From assembly GCA_023443315.1 (NCBI GenBank), contig JAEZVA010000016.1, positions 1 to 38,828 of the forward strand: a DNA stretch of 38,828 bases. Direction: 5' to 3'. Under the pieces are notes generated by a model. That model worked only from the letters and a program-made list of their open reading frames with translations. It did no database searches and was not told the origin of the DNA. Origin of the DNA: Bacillota bacterium (GTDB lineage Bacteria > Bacillota > Clostridia > Oscillospirales > Ruminococcaceae). Below, one piece after another: positions 1 through 11,659 of the stretch. The position numbers were made by a program, and so were the translations under genes. The first letter of the stretch is position 1, and every line of letters starts with the position of its first letter.

Positions 1-164
1 TCGGGAGCCTTATCAATCATGTCATAAGCAACATAGTTTGCGGAACCGCGGAAACCAAGAACCTTGGTGATTGCTGCGGTAAGGGACGTCTTGCCATGGT
101 CAACGTGACCAATTGTGCCAATATTAACGTGGGGTTTCGTACGTTCAAATTTGGCCTTAGCCAT
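1..164 (-). CDS. tuf: Elongation factor Tu (5' part only)
   Basis: This is the N-terminal 54 residues of EF-Tu, the GTPase that delivers aminoacyl-tRNA to the ribosome; the gene continues beyond the left edge of the window. The reading begins MAKAKFERTKPHVNIGTIGH and contains the G1 P-loop GHVDHGKTS, which is diagnostic of EF-Tu. The ATG at 164 is preceded by a strong AAAGGAGG site at 173-180. It is the last gene of the str operon and lies 122 bp downstream of fusA, with no clear terminator between them. Confidence 0.97.
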   Translation of the reverse strand, partial: MAKAKFERTKPHVNIGTIGHVDHGKTSLTAAITKVLGFRGSANYVAYDMIDKAP

Positions 165-286
165 TGGGTTTTCCTCCTTTTATTCACACATATATTTCGG
201 AACCTTTTCACATAGAGACATTGTAGCAATAAATCAGGGAAATATCAAGTGGTTAGGGCAAATATGGCAGCCCCAAAGCCCACTGA

Positions 287-2365
287 CTAATCCTTCGCGC
301 GGTTGTTCATAATGCCTTCTGCAATGGACTTGGGCACCTCAATGTAGTGGCTTGGTTCCATGGCGTAGTTGCCGCGACCCTGTGTTTTGGAACGAAGGTC
401 GGTGGAATAGCCAAACATCTCGGACAGCGGAACAAACGAGTTAATCTGCTGTGCGCCAAACATCGCTTCCATGCCCTGAATCTGTCCACGGCGGGAGTTG
501 AGATCGCCGATAACGTCGCCCATATACTCCTCGGGAACGGTGACGGCAACCTTCATGATAGGCTCAAGAATTACGGGATCCGCCTTCTTCATCGCCTCTT
601 TAAAGGCCATGGAGCCTGCGATCTTAAACGCCATTTCGGACGAGTCGACCTCGTGGTAAGAGCCATCATACAGTGTTACGATAACGTCCACAACGGCATA
701 GCCCGCCAGAACGCCCGCCTGCATGGCTCCCTGAATGCCTTGGTTAACTGGCTCGATGTATTCCTTGGGAATCGAACCACCCACAACAGCATTCTTAAAC
801 TCGTAGCCCTTACCGGACTCGTTGGGCTCAACCTTAATCTTAACATGACCATACTGGCCGCGTCCGCCCGACTGACGCGCATACTTGTGATCCACATCCG
901 CAAGCTTGCGAACGGTTTCTTTGTATGCAACTTGGGGCTTGCCGACGTTTGCTTCTACGCGGAACTCGCGCAGAAGGCGGTCTACGATAATCTCAAGGTG
1001 TAATTCACCCATGCCCGCAATAATGGTCTGACCAGTCTCTTCGTCGGTGTAGGTCTTAAAGGTGGGGTCTTCCTCAGCAAGCTTTGAAAGAGCAATGCCC
1101 ATCTTCTCCTGACCGGCCTTGGTTTTGGGCTCAATCGCCACGCGGATAACCGGCTCGGGGAACTCCATCGACTCAAGAATAACAGGATGCTTTGCGTCGC
1201 ACAGTGTATCGCCCGTGGTGGTGTTTTTAAGCCCTACCGCAGCGGCGATATCGCCGGAAAAGCACTCGTCGATATCCTGACGGTGGTTTGCGTGCATCTG
1301 AAGGATACGACCGATGCGCTCGTTGTTGTCCTTGTTCGAGTTGTAAACGGTGCTACCCGTTTTAACCGAACCAGAATACACACGGAAGAAACAAAGCTTG
1401 CCCACATAGGGGTCGGTCGCAATCTTAAACGCAAGCGCCGCGAACGGAGCCTTGTCGTCTGATGGACGCTCTTCGCTCTCCTCAGTGTCGGGGTTTATAC
1501 CAGTAATGTGTTCGATATCAAGCGGGGATGGCATGTAGTCGATGACAGCGTCAAGAACCTTCTGCACACCCTTGTTGCGATACGAGGTACCGCATACGAC
1601 AGGAACGAAATGATTGCCTAGGGTTCCCTTGCGGATGCAGGATTTAATCTCGTCGATTGAAAGCTCCTCACCATCAAGGTACTTCATCATAAGCTCTTCG
1701 TCCATCTCAGCGGCGGCCTCGATGAGCTTGTGGCGATATTCCTCTGCCTTTTCCAACATATCCTCGGGGATATCTTCTACACGGATATCCTTGCCGACGT
1801 CGTCGTAATACACATAGGCCTTCATCTCAAGCAGATCGATGATGCCTTTAAAGAATTGCTCCGCGCCGATAGGCAACTGAATCGGAACAGCGTTGCACTT
1901 TAGTCTTTGGTGCATCATCTCTACCACACGGTAGAAATCCGCACCCATGATGTCCATCTTGTTCACATAGGCCATACGTGGCACTCTATACTTGTCAGCC
2001 TGACGCCATACGGTCTCAGACTGTGGCTCGACGCCACCCTTCGCGCAGAATACAGTAACGGAACCGTCCAACACGCGAAGAGAACGCTCTACCTCAACCG
2101 TGAAATCAACGTGCCCGGGCGTATCGATGATGTTGACGCGATGATCTTTCCAGAACGCGGTAGTCGCGGCAGAGGTAATGGTAATGCCTCTCTCCTGCTC
2201 CTGCTCCATCCAGTCCATCGTGGCAGCGCCATCATGAACCTCGCCAATTTTGTGGGTTTTACCTGTATAATATAGTATGCGCTCTGTAGTTGTGGTTTTT
2301 CCTGCGTCGATGTGAGCCATTATGCCTATGTTTCGGGTTTTTTCAAGCGAAACCTCTCTTGGCAT
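287..2365 (-). CDS. fusA: Elongation factor G
   Basis: This 692-residue protein is the translocase EF-G, which moves tRNA and mRNA through the ribosome with GTP hydrolysis and acts with RRF in recycling. The length is typical of the family. The G1 motif AHIDAGKTTTTERI is at residues 17-30, followed by DTPGHVDF (G3) and NKMD (G4). The C-terminal EF-G domains IV and V are intact (GGRGQYGHV, then RGQIQGMEA near the end). The start is the ATG at 2365, because TAAGGAGG lies just upstream; an in-frame upstream start would add 15 residues unlike the family. Order rpsL-rpsG-fusA-tuf is the classical str operon. Confidence 0.98.
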   Translation of the reverse strand: MPREVSLEKTRNIGIMAHIDAGKTTTTERILYYTGKTHKIGEVHDGAATMDWMEQEQERGITITSAATTAFWKDHRVNIIDTPGHVDFTVEVERSLRVLDGSVTVFCAKGGVEPQSETVWRQADKYRVPRMAYVNKMDIMGADFYRVVEMMHQRLKCNAVPIQLPIGAEQFFKGIIDLLEMKAYVYYDDVGKDIRVEDIPEDMLEKAEEYRHKLIEAAAEMDEELMMKYLDGEELSIDEIKSCIRKGTLGNHFVPVVCGTSYRNKGVQKVLDAVIDYMPSPLDIEHITGINPDTEESEERPSDDKAPFAALAFKIATDPYVGKLCFFRVYSGSVKTGSTVYNSNKDNNERIGRILQMHANHRQDIDECFSGDIAAAVGLKNTTTGDTLCDAKHPVILESMEFPEPVIRVAIEPKTKAGQEKMGIALSKLAEEDPTFKTYTDEETGQTIIAGMGELHLEIIVDRLLREFRVEANVGKPQVAYKETVRKLADVDHKYARQSGGRGQYGHVKIKVEPNESGKGYEFKNAVVGGSIPKEYIEPVNQGIQGAMQAGVLAGYAVVDVIVTLYDGSYHEVDSSEMAFKIAGSMAFKEAMKKADPVILEPIMKVAVTVPEEYMGDVIGDLNSRRGQIQGMEAMFGAQQINSFVPLSEMFGYSTDLRSKTQGRGNYAMEPSHYIEVPKSIAEGIMNNRAKD

Positions 2366-2489
2366 ATAGTCCTCCTTAGAAAAATAACTGCTATGCAGCC
2401 TTTGCAGCATGCATACCTACAGGCTACATACAAAGGCTCATTACACAATGCGAAAAATATGCGTTACCGTTTTAAACCGGTTAACGAAA

Positions 2490-2960
2490 CTACCATCTGT
2501 AGTTGGCAAACGCCTTGTTGGCATCGGCCATCTTATGAGTGTCTTCACGCTTCTTCACCGAGCTGCCCAAATTGTTGGTAGCGTCGATGATCTCGCCTGC
2601 AAGTCGCTCCTTCATGGTTCTCTCCGACCGATTTCTCGAATACAGAGTAATCCAACGCAGACCGAGTGTTTGTCTTCTCTCGGGTCTTACGGGCAACGGA
2701 ACCTGATAGGTTGAGCCGCCTACACGGCGTGCTTTAACCTCGAGCGACGGCATGATATTCTCCATGGCGAGCTCAAAGGCCTCCAGCGGGTCTTTCCCCG
2801 TCTTATCCTTTACAATGTCAAATGCACCGTAAACAATCTTTTGGGCTACACCCTTTTTGCCGTCATACATCACGCTGTTGATTAAGCGTGTGACAAGCTT
2901 GGAATTATAAAGCGGATCTGGCAAAACATCACGTTTTGCTATTTGACCTCTTCTTGGCAT
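2490..2960 (-). CDS. rpsG: 30S ribosomal protein S7
   Basis: This is S7, a 156-residue primary binder of the 3' domain of 16S rRNA that nucleates assembly of the 30S head. The reading starts MPRRGQIAKRDVLPDPLYNS and ends KMADANKAFANYRW, both characteristic, and the length is exactly usual. The ATG at 2960 is preceded by GGAGGG; a six-residue upstream extension is unlikely. The 173-bp spacer from rpsL is long for this operon. In E. coli the S12-S7 spacer is where S7 represses its own operon; whether that holds here is not shown by the sequence. Confidence 0.98.
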   Translation of the reverse strand: MPRRGQIAKRDVLPDPLYNSKLVTRLINSVMYDGKKGVAQKIVYGAFDIVKDKTGKDPLEAFELAMENIMPSLEVKARRVGGSTYQVPLPVRPERRQTLGLRWITLYSRNRSERTMKERLAGEIIDATNNLGSSVKKREDTHKMADANKAFANYRW

Positions 2961-3133
2961 TTCGCTTCCCTCCTTCACAGAATGAATTCACAGGTACTCG
3001 AAAGCGCAACACTCCCGCCAGCCAAGTGCACGGTCATCTATCGGTCTGCAATTAAACGAACCGTTATATGTTAACCCATTGCACTTTACTGTCTCTTGAA
3101 TAGTACAAGAGCGCAATACCTGGGATGTTTACA

Positions 3134-3565
3134 CTATTTCTTTGCAGCCGCACCGGGCTTGGGACGCTTCGCACCGTACTTAGAACGACCCTGCATACGC
3201 TTAGCAACGCCCTGGGCATCCAATGTGCCGCGGATGATGTGGTAACGTACGCCAGGCAGATCCTTTACACGGCCGCCGCGGATGAGCACAACGCTATGCT
3301 CTTGCAGATTGTGACCAATACCCGGAATGTAGGCCGAAGCCTCAATCTGGTTTGTCAGCCTTACTCTTGCTACCTTACGCAGAGCAGAGTTGGGCTTTTT
3401 GGGGGTCATTGTTCTGATTGCTGTGCATACGCCGCGTTTTTGCGGAGAACTTTGGTCGGTCGTTACGCGCTTCTTCGAGTTGTAACCCTTGAGCAGCGCG
3501 GGAGCGGTCGACTTCTTTTCCACAACCTCTCGTCCTTTGCGAACCAATTGGTTAAAGGTTGGCAT
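3134..3565 (-). CDS. rpsL: 30S ribosomal protein S12
   Basis: This is S12, a 143-residue decoding-centre protein and the classical target of streptomycin-resistance mutations. The conserved loop TPKKPNSALRKVARVRL and the segment GRVKDLPGVRYHIIRG are intact. The lysines normally associated with streptomycin sensitivity are present, so no resistance substitution is evident. The ATG at 3565 has an AAGGAGG site 8 bp upstream. It is the first gene of the str operon, with its own consensus promoter at 3707-3735 and a roughly 135-nt 5' UTR. Confidence 0.98.
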   Translation of the reverse strand: MPTFNQLVRKGREVVEKKSTAPALLKGYNSKKRVTTDQSSPQKRGVCTAIRTMTPKKPNSALRKVARVRLTNQIEASAYIPGIGHNLQEHSVVLIRGGRVKDLPGVRYHIIRGTLDAQGVAKRMQGRSKYGAKRPKPGAAAKK

Positions 3566-3700
3566 GCTGCACCTCCTTCTTTCATAATCAGTTTATCTAT
3601 AAAAACGCGTTTTCGCGCCTTTACCCGCATAAGATACCCCGAGCACTACCCTTTGTGGTAGTATCTGCAATTTTTCATGAAAAATTACATGGGGCACCGA
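3566..3700 (-). promoter_or_regulatory. 5' UTR of the str operon with palindromes
   Basis: The transcript from the promoter at 3707-3735 has a leader of about 135 nt without an open frame. It contains a perfect 18-nt palindrome (AATTTTTCATGAAAAATT) at 3669-3686, a hairpin pairing 3645-3650 with 3657-3662, and a 12-nt palindrome at 3602-3613. No known ribosomal-protein leader family was recognised. A regulatory role is inference only. Confidence 0.4.
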
Positions 3701-3706
3701 CTATAC

Positions 3707-3735
3707 ATTTTAGCATCGGTCCGAGTATTTGTCAA
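3707..3735 (-). promoter_or_regulatory. sigA promoter of the str operon
   Basis: On the minus strand there is TTGACA (3730-3735), a 17-bp spacer and TAAAAT (3707-3712), with a TG extended -10 just before the hexamer. This is a perfect -35, a 5/6 match at -10 and ideal spacing. It lies 141 bp upstream of rpsL and downstream of the rpoC terminator, so the str genes have their own promoter independent of rpoBC. Confidence 0.85.
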
Positions 3736-3793
3736 CACCAAGGCGCCGATTTTACGGCAAAATCTCGGTGTAAAAAACGTCCTCAGTTCAGTT

Positions 3794-3827
3794 AAAATCG
3801 GGAGTCGTCAAGCGGCGACTCCCGATT
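3794..3827 (-). terminator. Intrinsic terminator after rpoC
   Basis: A perfect 12-bp stem pairs 3796-3807 with 3816-3827 around an 8-nt loop. On the minus strand it is followed by a short run of four T. It starts 28 nt after the rpoC stop and precedes the rpsL promoter, as expected for separating rpoBC from the str operon. The short T tract keeps confidence moderate. Confidence 0.7.
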
Positions 3828-3854
3828 GCGATTGGTGTTGTCCGGCGCTCTTTG

Positions 3855-7418
<3,564 letters not shown>

Positions 7419-7436
7419 ACTGCAACCCCTCTTCCC

Positions 7437-10400
7437 TTATTCATTCTCATCCAAAAGCTCGTCGCCGAGCTCGTCAAGGAGTTCCTCCTGATCCTCGTCA
7501 GAGGCAATTAGGTCCTCGTCCTCGATTTCTTCCTCTAAGAAGCCGTCGGGGATCTCTCCGCCTTCGTTTATCATCTCTTCGGGCAGAACATCACTGATGG
7601 GAGCAAGACCCACATCCTCGTCCTCTTCAAAGGTCTGTTTGAGGTCTATTTCATGATTATCGCCGTCGAGTACCTTTACATCAAGAGCCAAAGACTGCAG
7701 CTCCTTAATCAGTACCTTAAACGATTCGGGAATACCGGGTTTGGGAACGTTTTGTCCCTTTACAATCGCCTCGTAGGTCTTTACGCGTCCTACCACATCG
7801 TCCGACTTAACGGTCAGAATCTCCTGCAACGTATAGGCGGCGCCGTAAGCTTCTAGCGCCCATACCTCCATCTCGCCGAAGCGCTGTCCGCCGAACTGCG
7901 CTTTACCGCCGAGCGGCTGCTGCGTAACCAGCGAATAGGGACCTGTGGAGCGTGCGTGAATCTTATCGTCAACCAGATGGTGCAGCTTTAAGAAGTACAT
8001 ATAACCGACGGTTACGGGGTTGTCAAACGCATCGCCCGTACGTCCGTCGTACAGAATGCTCTTGCCGTCCTCGCGGTAGCCCGCTTCGGACAGACACGAA
8101 CGGATGTCGGCCTCTCGTGCGCCGTCAAATACCGGGGTCATTACCTTCCAGCCCAGCGCCTTGGCTGCGTAGCCCAGATGAACCTCAAGCACCTGCCCGA
8201 TGTTCATACGCGACGGAACACCAAGGGGGTTAAGCACGATGTCAAGCGGCGTGCCGTCCGCAAGGAAAGGCATATCCTCCTGCGGAAGAATGCGGGAAAC
8301 TACACCCTTGTTGCCGTGGCGTCCCGCCATCTTATCGCCTACCGAGATCTTTCTCTTTTGGGCGATATAGCAGCGAACCACCATGTTAACGCCAGGGCTC
8401 AGCTCATCGCAGTTGTCACGGGTAAACACCTTAACATCCACCACAATACCGCTCTCTCCGTGAGGAACGCGCAAAGAGGTGTCGCGCACCTCACGCGCCT
8501 TTTCGCCGAAGATGGCGCGCAGAAGGCGTTCTTCCGCCGTCAGCTCGGTTTCGCCCTTAGGGGTAACCTTACCAACCAGGATGTCGGCTGCGTGAACCTC
8601 CGCACCGATGCGGATGATGCCGCGCTCGTCAAGGTCTTTGAGCGAATCGTCGCCTACGTTGGGGATGTCTCTTGTAATCTCCTCGGCGCCAAGCTTGGTG
8701 TCGCGCGCCTCGGTTTCGTATTCCTCAATATGGATTGAGGTATAAACGTCGTCGCGCACCAAACGTTCGTTGATGAGCACGGCGTCCTCGTAGTTGTAGC
8801 CTTCCCACGTCATAAAGCCAATCAGCGCGTTCTTGCCTAGGCTGATTTCACCGTTTGAGGTAGCAGGACCATCGGCAATGACCTGACCCTTTTTAATGGT
8901 CTCGCCGCGGTCGACGATAGGACGCTGGTTGGTACAGGTGCCCTGGTTGGAGCGGGTAAACTTAACCAGCTTATAGGTCTCAAGCCCGCCGTCGGTCTTG
9001 CGGATGGCGATCTCGTCGGCACTTACGCGGTCAACCACGCCGTCATGGCGCGAAACCACCGCAACGCCGGAATCCACCGCCGCCTTGTACTCCATGCCGG
9101 TACCCACAATGGGCGACTCGGTTTTGAGCAGCGGCACAGCCTGACGCTGCATGTTCGAGCCCATCAGCGCACGGTTTGCGTCGTCGTTCTCCAAAAACGG
9201 GATCATGGAGGTCGCAACCGATACAACCATCTTGGGCGAAACGTCCATGAAATCGACCTTTTCACGATCCACTTCAAGAATCTGGTCAAGGTAGCGTGCG
9301 TTTACGCGCTCCTTAGAAAATGCGCCCCGCTCGTCAAGCGGCTCGTTCGCCTGCGCGACTACAAACTCGTCCTCTACGTCGGCGGTCATATAGACCACTT
9401 CGTCAAGGATTTGGCCCGTCTCTTTGTTCACACGGCGGTAAGGCGCTTCAACAAAGCCGTACTCGTTGATGCGCGCAAAGGTAGCAAGGTAGGAAATCAG
9501 ACCGATGTTCGGTCCTTCTGGCGTTTCTATCGGGCACATACGTCCGTAATGGCTGTAATGCACGTCGCGCACCTCAAAGCCCGCACGGTCTCTGGATAGA
9601 CCGCCAGGACCCAGTGCAGAAAGACGGCGCTTATGTGTCAGCTCCGCTAGGGGGTTGGTCTGATCCATGAACTGAGACAACGGCGAAGAGCCAAAGAACT
9701 CTTTTATGGAAGCGACCACTGGACGGATATTGATGAGTGCCTGAGGGGTTACAACCTCCATGTCCTGCGCCTGCAGGGTCATACGCTCACGAATGACACG
9801 CTCCATACGGGAAAAACCGATGCGGAACTGGTTCTGCAGCAGCTCACCCACCGAACGGATGCGGCGGTTGCCCAGATGATCGATGTCGTCGGTCTTGCCG
9901 ACCTCGTGGCAAAGGTTGTTGATATAGTTCACGGACGCAAACATGTCGTCCTTGATGATGTGTTTGGGAATTAGGTCGTCGATGCGCGCCTTGAGAAGCT
10001 CGGGCAGGGTGTTTGTATCAGAGACGGTGTCCAAAATCTCACGCAGTACCGAGAAGCGAACCTTCTCGTTGATGCCAAGCGCCTCAACATCCACCGAAAC
10101 AAAGTCGCGGATATCGACCATGCCGTTGCTGATGACCTTAACCTCTTTGCCTTCTACATTTAAATAGGCGGTGTCAACGCCCGCGGCTTCAATCTCCCAC
10201 GCCTGTTCGCGCGTGAGTACCTGACCCGCTTCCGCCATCAACTCACCAGTTAAGGGGTTTGCGATGGGGCGCATGAGTACCTTACCCGCAATACGACCGC
10301 CGATTGCGAGCTTCTTGTTGTATTTGTAGCGACCAACGCGGGAAAGGTCGTATCTGCGCGCGTCAAAAAACAGACCGTTGATATGGGTCTGTGCGCTTTC

Positions 10401-11147
10401 TACCGTGGGCGGCTCGCCGGGGCGAAGCTTGCGGTAAACCTCAAGCAATGCCTCTTCGGTATTCTTCGTGCCATCCTTCTGAATGGTGGCGTAAACGCGC
10501 TCGTCTTCACCGAGCAGATCGATAATCTCCTGGTCGCTGCCAATACCCAGTGCTCGCAGGAACACGGTAATGGGCATCTTGCGGTTTTTGTCGATGCGGA
10601 CATAGAACACGTCGTTGGAGTCGGTCTCGTACTCAAGCCACGCACCGCGGTTTGGAATAACGGTGGAAGAAAACAGCTTTTTACCCGTTTTGTCAAACTG
10701 CATGCCGTAGTAAACACCCGGCGAACGAACGAGCTGCGAAACAATAACGCGCTCCGCGCCGTTAATGACAAAGGTGCCGCTCTCGGTCATAAGCGGAAAA
10801 TCGCCCATGAAGATCTCCTGCTCCTTGACCTCTCCCGTTTCCTTGTTCAAAAGTCTCGCCGTAACGCGTAAGGGGGCTGCAAAGGTTACATCGCGCTCCT
10901 TGCACTCCTCTACTGTATACTTCGGCTTATCCTCCAGCCGGTAGCCTACAAAGGTTAAAACCAGATTTCCTGTGTAATCTGTAATGGAAGAGACGTCGCC
11001 AAATACCTCCTTCAAACCCTCCTCAAGAAACCACTTGTAAGAGTTCTTCTGCACCTCAATAAGGTTTGGCATATCGAGCACCTCATTGATACGGGAAAAG
11101 CTCATGCGGGTGTTTTTGCCCAGGTGCATCTCTTTGACATTTACCAT
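7437..11147 (-). CDS. rpoB: RNA polymerase beta subunit
   Basis: This 1236-residue protein is the beta subunit of RNA polymerase. The rifampicin-pocket region (SPLSQFMDQTNPLAELTHKR and the following RLSALGPGGL) carries the Asp, His and Ser residues seen in susceptible enzymes, so no resistance substitution is evident. CPIETPEGPNIGLI and the KPGIPESFKVLIKELQSL segment near the C-terminus are also intact, and the tail is acidic. The ATG at 11147 has GGAGTG upstream. The usual upstream neighbours rplJ-rplL are absent; rpoB instead has its own promoter at 11316-11344 and diverges from an ECF sigma operon. Confidence 0.98.
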   Translation of the reverse strand: MVNVKEMHLGKNTRMSFSRINEVLDMPNLIEVQKNSYKWFLEEGLKEVFGDVSSITDYTGNLVLTFVGYRLEDKPKYTVEECKERDVTFAAPLRVTARLLNKETGEVKEQEIFMGDFPLMTESGTFVINGAERVIVSQLVRSPGVYYGMQFDKTGKKLFSSTVIPNRGAWLEYETDSNDVFYVRIDKNRKMPITVFLRALGIGSDQEIIDLLGEDERVYATIQKDGTKNTEEALLEVYRKLRPGEPPTVESAQTHINGLFFDARRYDLSRVGRYKYNKKLAIGGRIAGKVLMRPIANPLTGELMAEAGQVLTREQAWEIEAAGVDTAYLNVEGKEVKVISNGMVDIRDFVSVDVEALGINEKVRFSVLREILDTVSDTNTLPELLKARIDDLIPKHIIKDDMFASVNYINNLCHEVGKTDDIDHLGNRRIRSVGELLQNQFRIGFSRMERVIRERMTLQAQDMEVVTPQALINIRPVVASIKEFFGSSPLSQFMDQTNPLAELTHKRRLSALGPGGLSRDRAGFEVRDVHYSHYGRMCPIETPEGPNIGLISYLATFARINEYGFVEAPYRRVNKETGQILDEVVYMTADVEDEFVVAQANEPLDERGAFSKERVNARYLDQILEVDREKVDFMDVSPKMVVSVATSMIPFLENDDANRALMGSNMQRQAVPLLKTESPIVGTGMEYKAAVDSGVAVVSRHDGVVDRVSADEIAIRKTDGGLETYKLVKFTRSNQGTCTNQRPIVDRGETIKKGQVIADGPATSNGEISLGKNALIGFMTWEGYNYEDAVLINERLVRDDVYTSIHIEEYETEARDTKLGAEEITRDIPNVGDDSLKDLDERGIIRIGAEVHAADILVGKVTPKGETELTAEERLLRAIFGEKAREVRDTSLRVPHGESGIVVDVKVFTRDNCDELSPGVNMVVRCYIAQKRKISVGDKMAGRHGNKGVVSRILPQEDMPFLADGTPLDIVLNPLGVPSRMNIGQVLEVHLGYAAKALGWKVMTPVFDGAREADIRSCLSEAGYREDGKSILYDGRTGDAFDNPVTVGYMYFLKLHHLVDDKIHARSTGPYSLVTQQPLGGKAQFGGQRFGEMEVWALEAYGAAYTLQEILTVKSDDVVGRVKTYEAIVKGQNVPKPGIPESFKVLIKELQSLALDVKVLDGDNHEIDLKQTFEEDEDVGLAPISDVLPEEMINEGGEIPDGFLEEEIEDEDLIASDEDQEELLDELGDELLDENE

Positions 11148-11188
11148 ATGCTCACTCCATTCTTGTTTTTAACCACTTATATAGATAC

Positions 11189-11232
11189 GCAAAACACTGT
11201 GACAGGCTAAAACTGCAAAACAGTGTTTTTGC
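11189..11232 (-). repeat. Inverted repeat (hairpin) in the rpoB leader
   Basis: GCAAAACACTG at 11189-11199 pairs with CAGTGTTTTTGC at 11221-11232, giving 9 perfect base pairs plus two more after a one-base bulge. The loop is 21 nt. It lies in the 5' UTR of rpoB, about 45-85 nt upstream of the start codon. There is no run of T directly after the stem, so it is not a standard terminator. Confidence 0.5.
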
Positions 11233-11242
11233 TTGTATGTAC

Positions 11243-11271
11243 TTGATATTTAAAAGCTTGTATGCTATAAT
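11243..11271 (+). promoter_or_regulatory. Near-consensus sigA promoter facing the rpoB promoter
   Basis: TTGATA (11243-11248), a 17-bp spacer ending in TGC, and TATAAT (11266-11271) form an extended -10 promoter on the plus strand. The predicted start is near 11278. It sits within the rpoB 5' UTR and fires towards and through the rpoB promoter at 11316-11344. The product is either a short RNA ending at the terminator 11493-11516 or a long leader of the ECF sigma gene. Confidence 0.7.
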
Positions 11272-11315
11272 GAAATATCTCAAGGGCATAGTTAGGCATG
11301 ATGATACAGTATATT

Positions 11316-11344
11316 ATTGTACCACCTATTCCCGTTGGTGTCAA
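11316..11344 (-). promoter_or_regulatory. sigA promoter of rpoBC
   Basis: On the minus strand, TTGACA (11339-11344), a 17-bp spacer and TACAAT (11316-11321) make a near-perfect promoter. The predicted start is near 11309, giving an rpoB leader of about 160 nt. This independent promoter fits the absence of rplJ-rplL upstream. Confidence 0.85.
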
Positions 11345-11492
11345 TAAAAGAACTGTATTTTTTTCACTCCCTTGTGTATAATAATTTGTTGGGTTTGTCT
11401 AAGATATGTACCTCCTAAAAGCGCACTTCAAATTATTGTTAACCTAACATGAACAGTTTAAACAGATATATTGCTGTGATTGGTGTATTTTT

Positions 11493-11516
11493 CTCCTGCC
11501 TTGGCGGGAGTTTTTT
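11493..11516 (+). terminator. Intrinsic terminator, plus strand
   Basis: CTCCTGCC at 11493-11500 pairs with GGCGGGAG at 11503-11510 (one T-G wobble, tight loop), followed by six T at 11511-11516. It ends the transcript from 11243-11271 before the ECF sigma gene begins, or works as an attenuator of that gene. Confidence 0.75.
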
Positions 11517-11532
11517 CGTTTTGGGGCTCGTT

Positions 11533-11559
11533 TGAAGTTGCGTGCCCCGTTATCTCGTT
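11533..11559 (+). promoter_or_regulatory. Possible ECF-type autoregulatory promoter
   Basis: TGAAGT (11533-11538), 17 bp, then CGTT (11556-11559) resembles the TGAAAC/CGT pattern of ECF sigma promoters. It lies between the terminator at 11493-11516 and the ECF sigma gene, where a self-controlled promoter would be expected. The -35 match is imperfect, so this is a weak call based partly on position. Confidence 0.3.
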
Positions 11560-11659
11560 ACATAGGCAGTGACCGGCTCACGAAAGAGACCCGCCAAGGG
11601 CTACCCCGCAACAAGCGCGACTAAAAACAATACTTCCGGGTGGTGATGACGAAGCAAAG

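Larger units (their letters stand above)
11278..11516 (+). ncRNA. Candidate small RNA crossing the rpoB promoter
   Basis: A roughly 240-nt transcript is predicted between the promoter at 11243-11271 and the intrinsic terminator at 11493-11516, with no convincing open frame. GTTAGG at 11291-11296 can pair with CCTAAC near 11442-11447, which would close a long domain. No known RNA family was recognised. A 6S RNA was considered, but the required long closed stem and central bubble were not seen. Confidence 0.35.
11148..11659. other. Intergenic regulatory region between rpoB and the ECF operon
   Basis: These 512 bp have no convincing protein gene. They hold, from left to right, a leader hairpin of rpoB, a plus-strand promoter, the minus-strand rpoB promoter, a plus-strand terminator and a possible ECF-type promoter, each listed separately. 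A 28-codon plus-strand frame starting at 11298 lacks a good ribosome site and is not called. Confidence 0.7.

Noticed and set aside
347..1003. A 218-codon plus-strand frame antisense to fusA
   Set aside because: It lies wholly within the well-supported fusA gene and shows no family character; similar shadow frames occur opposite rpoC and rpoB.
9600..9760. Rifampicin-resistance substitutions in rpoB
   Set aside because: The Asp, His and Ser positions of the rifampicin pocket carry the residues of susceptible enzymes.
11298..11387. A 28-codon plus-strand frame within the candidate ncRNA
   Set aside because: The ribosome site is poor and the product has no recognisable character.
11278..11516. 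6S RNA as identity of the candidate ncRNA
   Set aside because: The size and promoter fit, but the long terminal helix and open central bubble were not found by eye.
11560..11659. A known riboswitch before the ECF sigma gene
   Set aside because: The sequence is GC-rich and could fold, but no conserved core of a known class was recognised.
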